A stretch of 6,027 bases of DNA from assembly GCA_020630035.1 (NCBI GenBank), contig JAHDCB010000102.1, forward strand, positions 1-6,027. Direction: 5' to 3'. How positions within the stretch are numbered: the stretch's first letter is position 1; each line of letters begins with the position of its first letter. The notes below the pieces were generated by a model, which saw only the letters and a program-made list of their open reading frames with translations, was not told the origin of the DNA and searched no databases. The DNA comes from Gammaproteobacteria bacterium (GTDB lineage: Bacteria > Pseudomonadota > Gammaproteobacteria > Chromatiales > Chromatiaceae). Made by a program: the position numbers and the translations under genes. Below, one piece after another: positions 5,955 through 6,027 of this stretch.

Positions 5955-6027
5955 GGCGATTTCCAAATAGCTTCATACCACCTGAGCTTGTCTTTTTGCC
6001 CCTCTTCTGCGTTGTGGAAGCCCTTAA
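5951..6027. repeat. TTAA-bounded stretch with imperfect inverted ends after yceD
   Basis: The stretch begins with TTAAGGCGATTTCC (5951-5964), which includes the yceD stop, and ends with GGAAGCCCTTAA (6016-6027), whose reverse complement is TTAAGGGCTTCC. The ends therefore agree as inverted TTAAGG...TTCC sequences with a small gap. The interior has no ATG with a ribosome binding site, so it is not the start of rpmF. It may be a small repeat or the tip of a larger element running out of the window, or a weak hairpin after yceD. The match is short and could be coincidence. Confidence 0.35.

Noticed and set aside
5572..5976. Open frame of 134 codons antisense to yceD
   Set aside because: The yceD frame matches its family along the whole length, while the antisense product looks like no known protein.
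1..6027. A novel multi-gene system, CRISPR array, prophage or tRNA
   Set aside because: All substantial frames are assigned to conserved dcw genes or yceD; I saw no repeat-spacer arrays, phage genes, transposase or tRNA-like folds.

Overview
The window carries the start of a division and cell wall (dcw) cluster from a bacterium that is most likely a gammaproteobacterium. The reasons are the gene order mraZ-rsmH-ftsL-ftsI-murE, a MurE with the DNPR signature for meso-diaminopimelate, a short Gram-negative type FtsL, and a YceD that matches the Escherichia coli protein along its length as I remember it. Genus cannot be named from this stretch. By eye the base composition is moderately GC-rich in genes and AT-rich in the one large intergenic region.

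Layout, reading the minus strand from right to left. A sigma70-like promoter (5263-5291) is followed at once by three MraZ-type boxes with a 10-base period (5227-5251), a leader of roughly 140 bases, and then mraZ (4659-5117), rsmH (3727-4662), ftsL (3467-3739) and ftsI (1788-3470). These four genes overlap at every junction (ATGA, 13 bases, ATGA). The packing breaks between ftsI and murE (9-1553). That gap is 234 bases and holds a 109-base element with perfect 27-base inverted arms enclosing two smaller hairpins, plus a second hairpin just upstream of the murE ribosome binding site. A GTG overlapping the murE stop may be the first codon of murF, which would otherwise lie outside the window.

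On the plus strand, yceD (5448-5954) is transcribed divergently from mraZ. The spacer contains a candidate promoter that would give an almost leaderless yceD mRNA, and a set of nested GCAAA/TTTGC inverted repeats. The usual partner rpmF does not follow within the 73 bases available. Instead the yceD stop codon lies in a TTAA that, with a TTAA at the last base of the window, brackets a 77-base stretch with imperfect inverted ends.

Functionally, the cluster joins transcriptional control (MraZ), ribosome modification (RsmH), the septal peptidoglycan synthase and its activator (FtsI, FtsL) and precursor synthesis (MurE). No new multi-gene system is visible. The unusual material is in the noncoding elements: the ftsI-murE inverted-repeat element, the TTAA-bounded stretch after yceD, and the mraZ-yceD control region.
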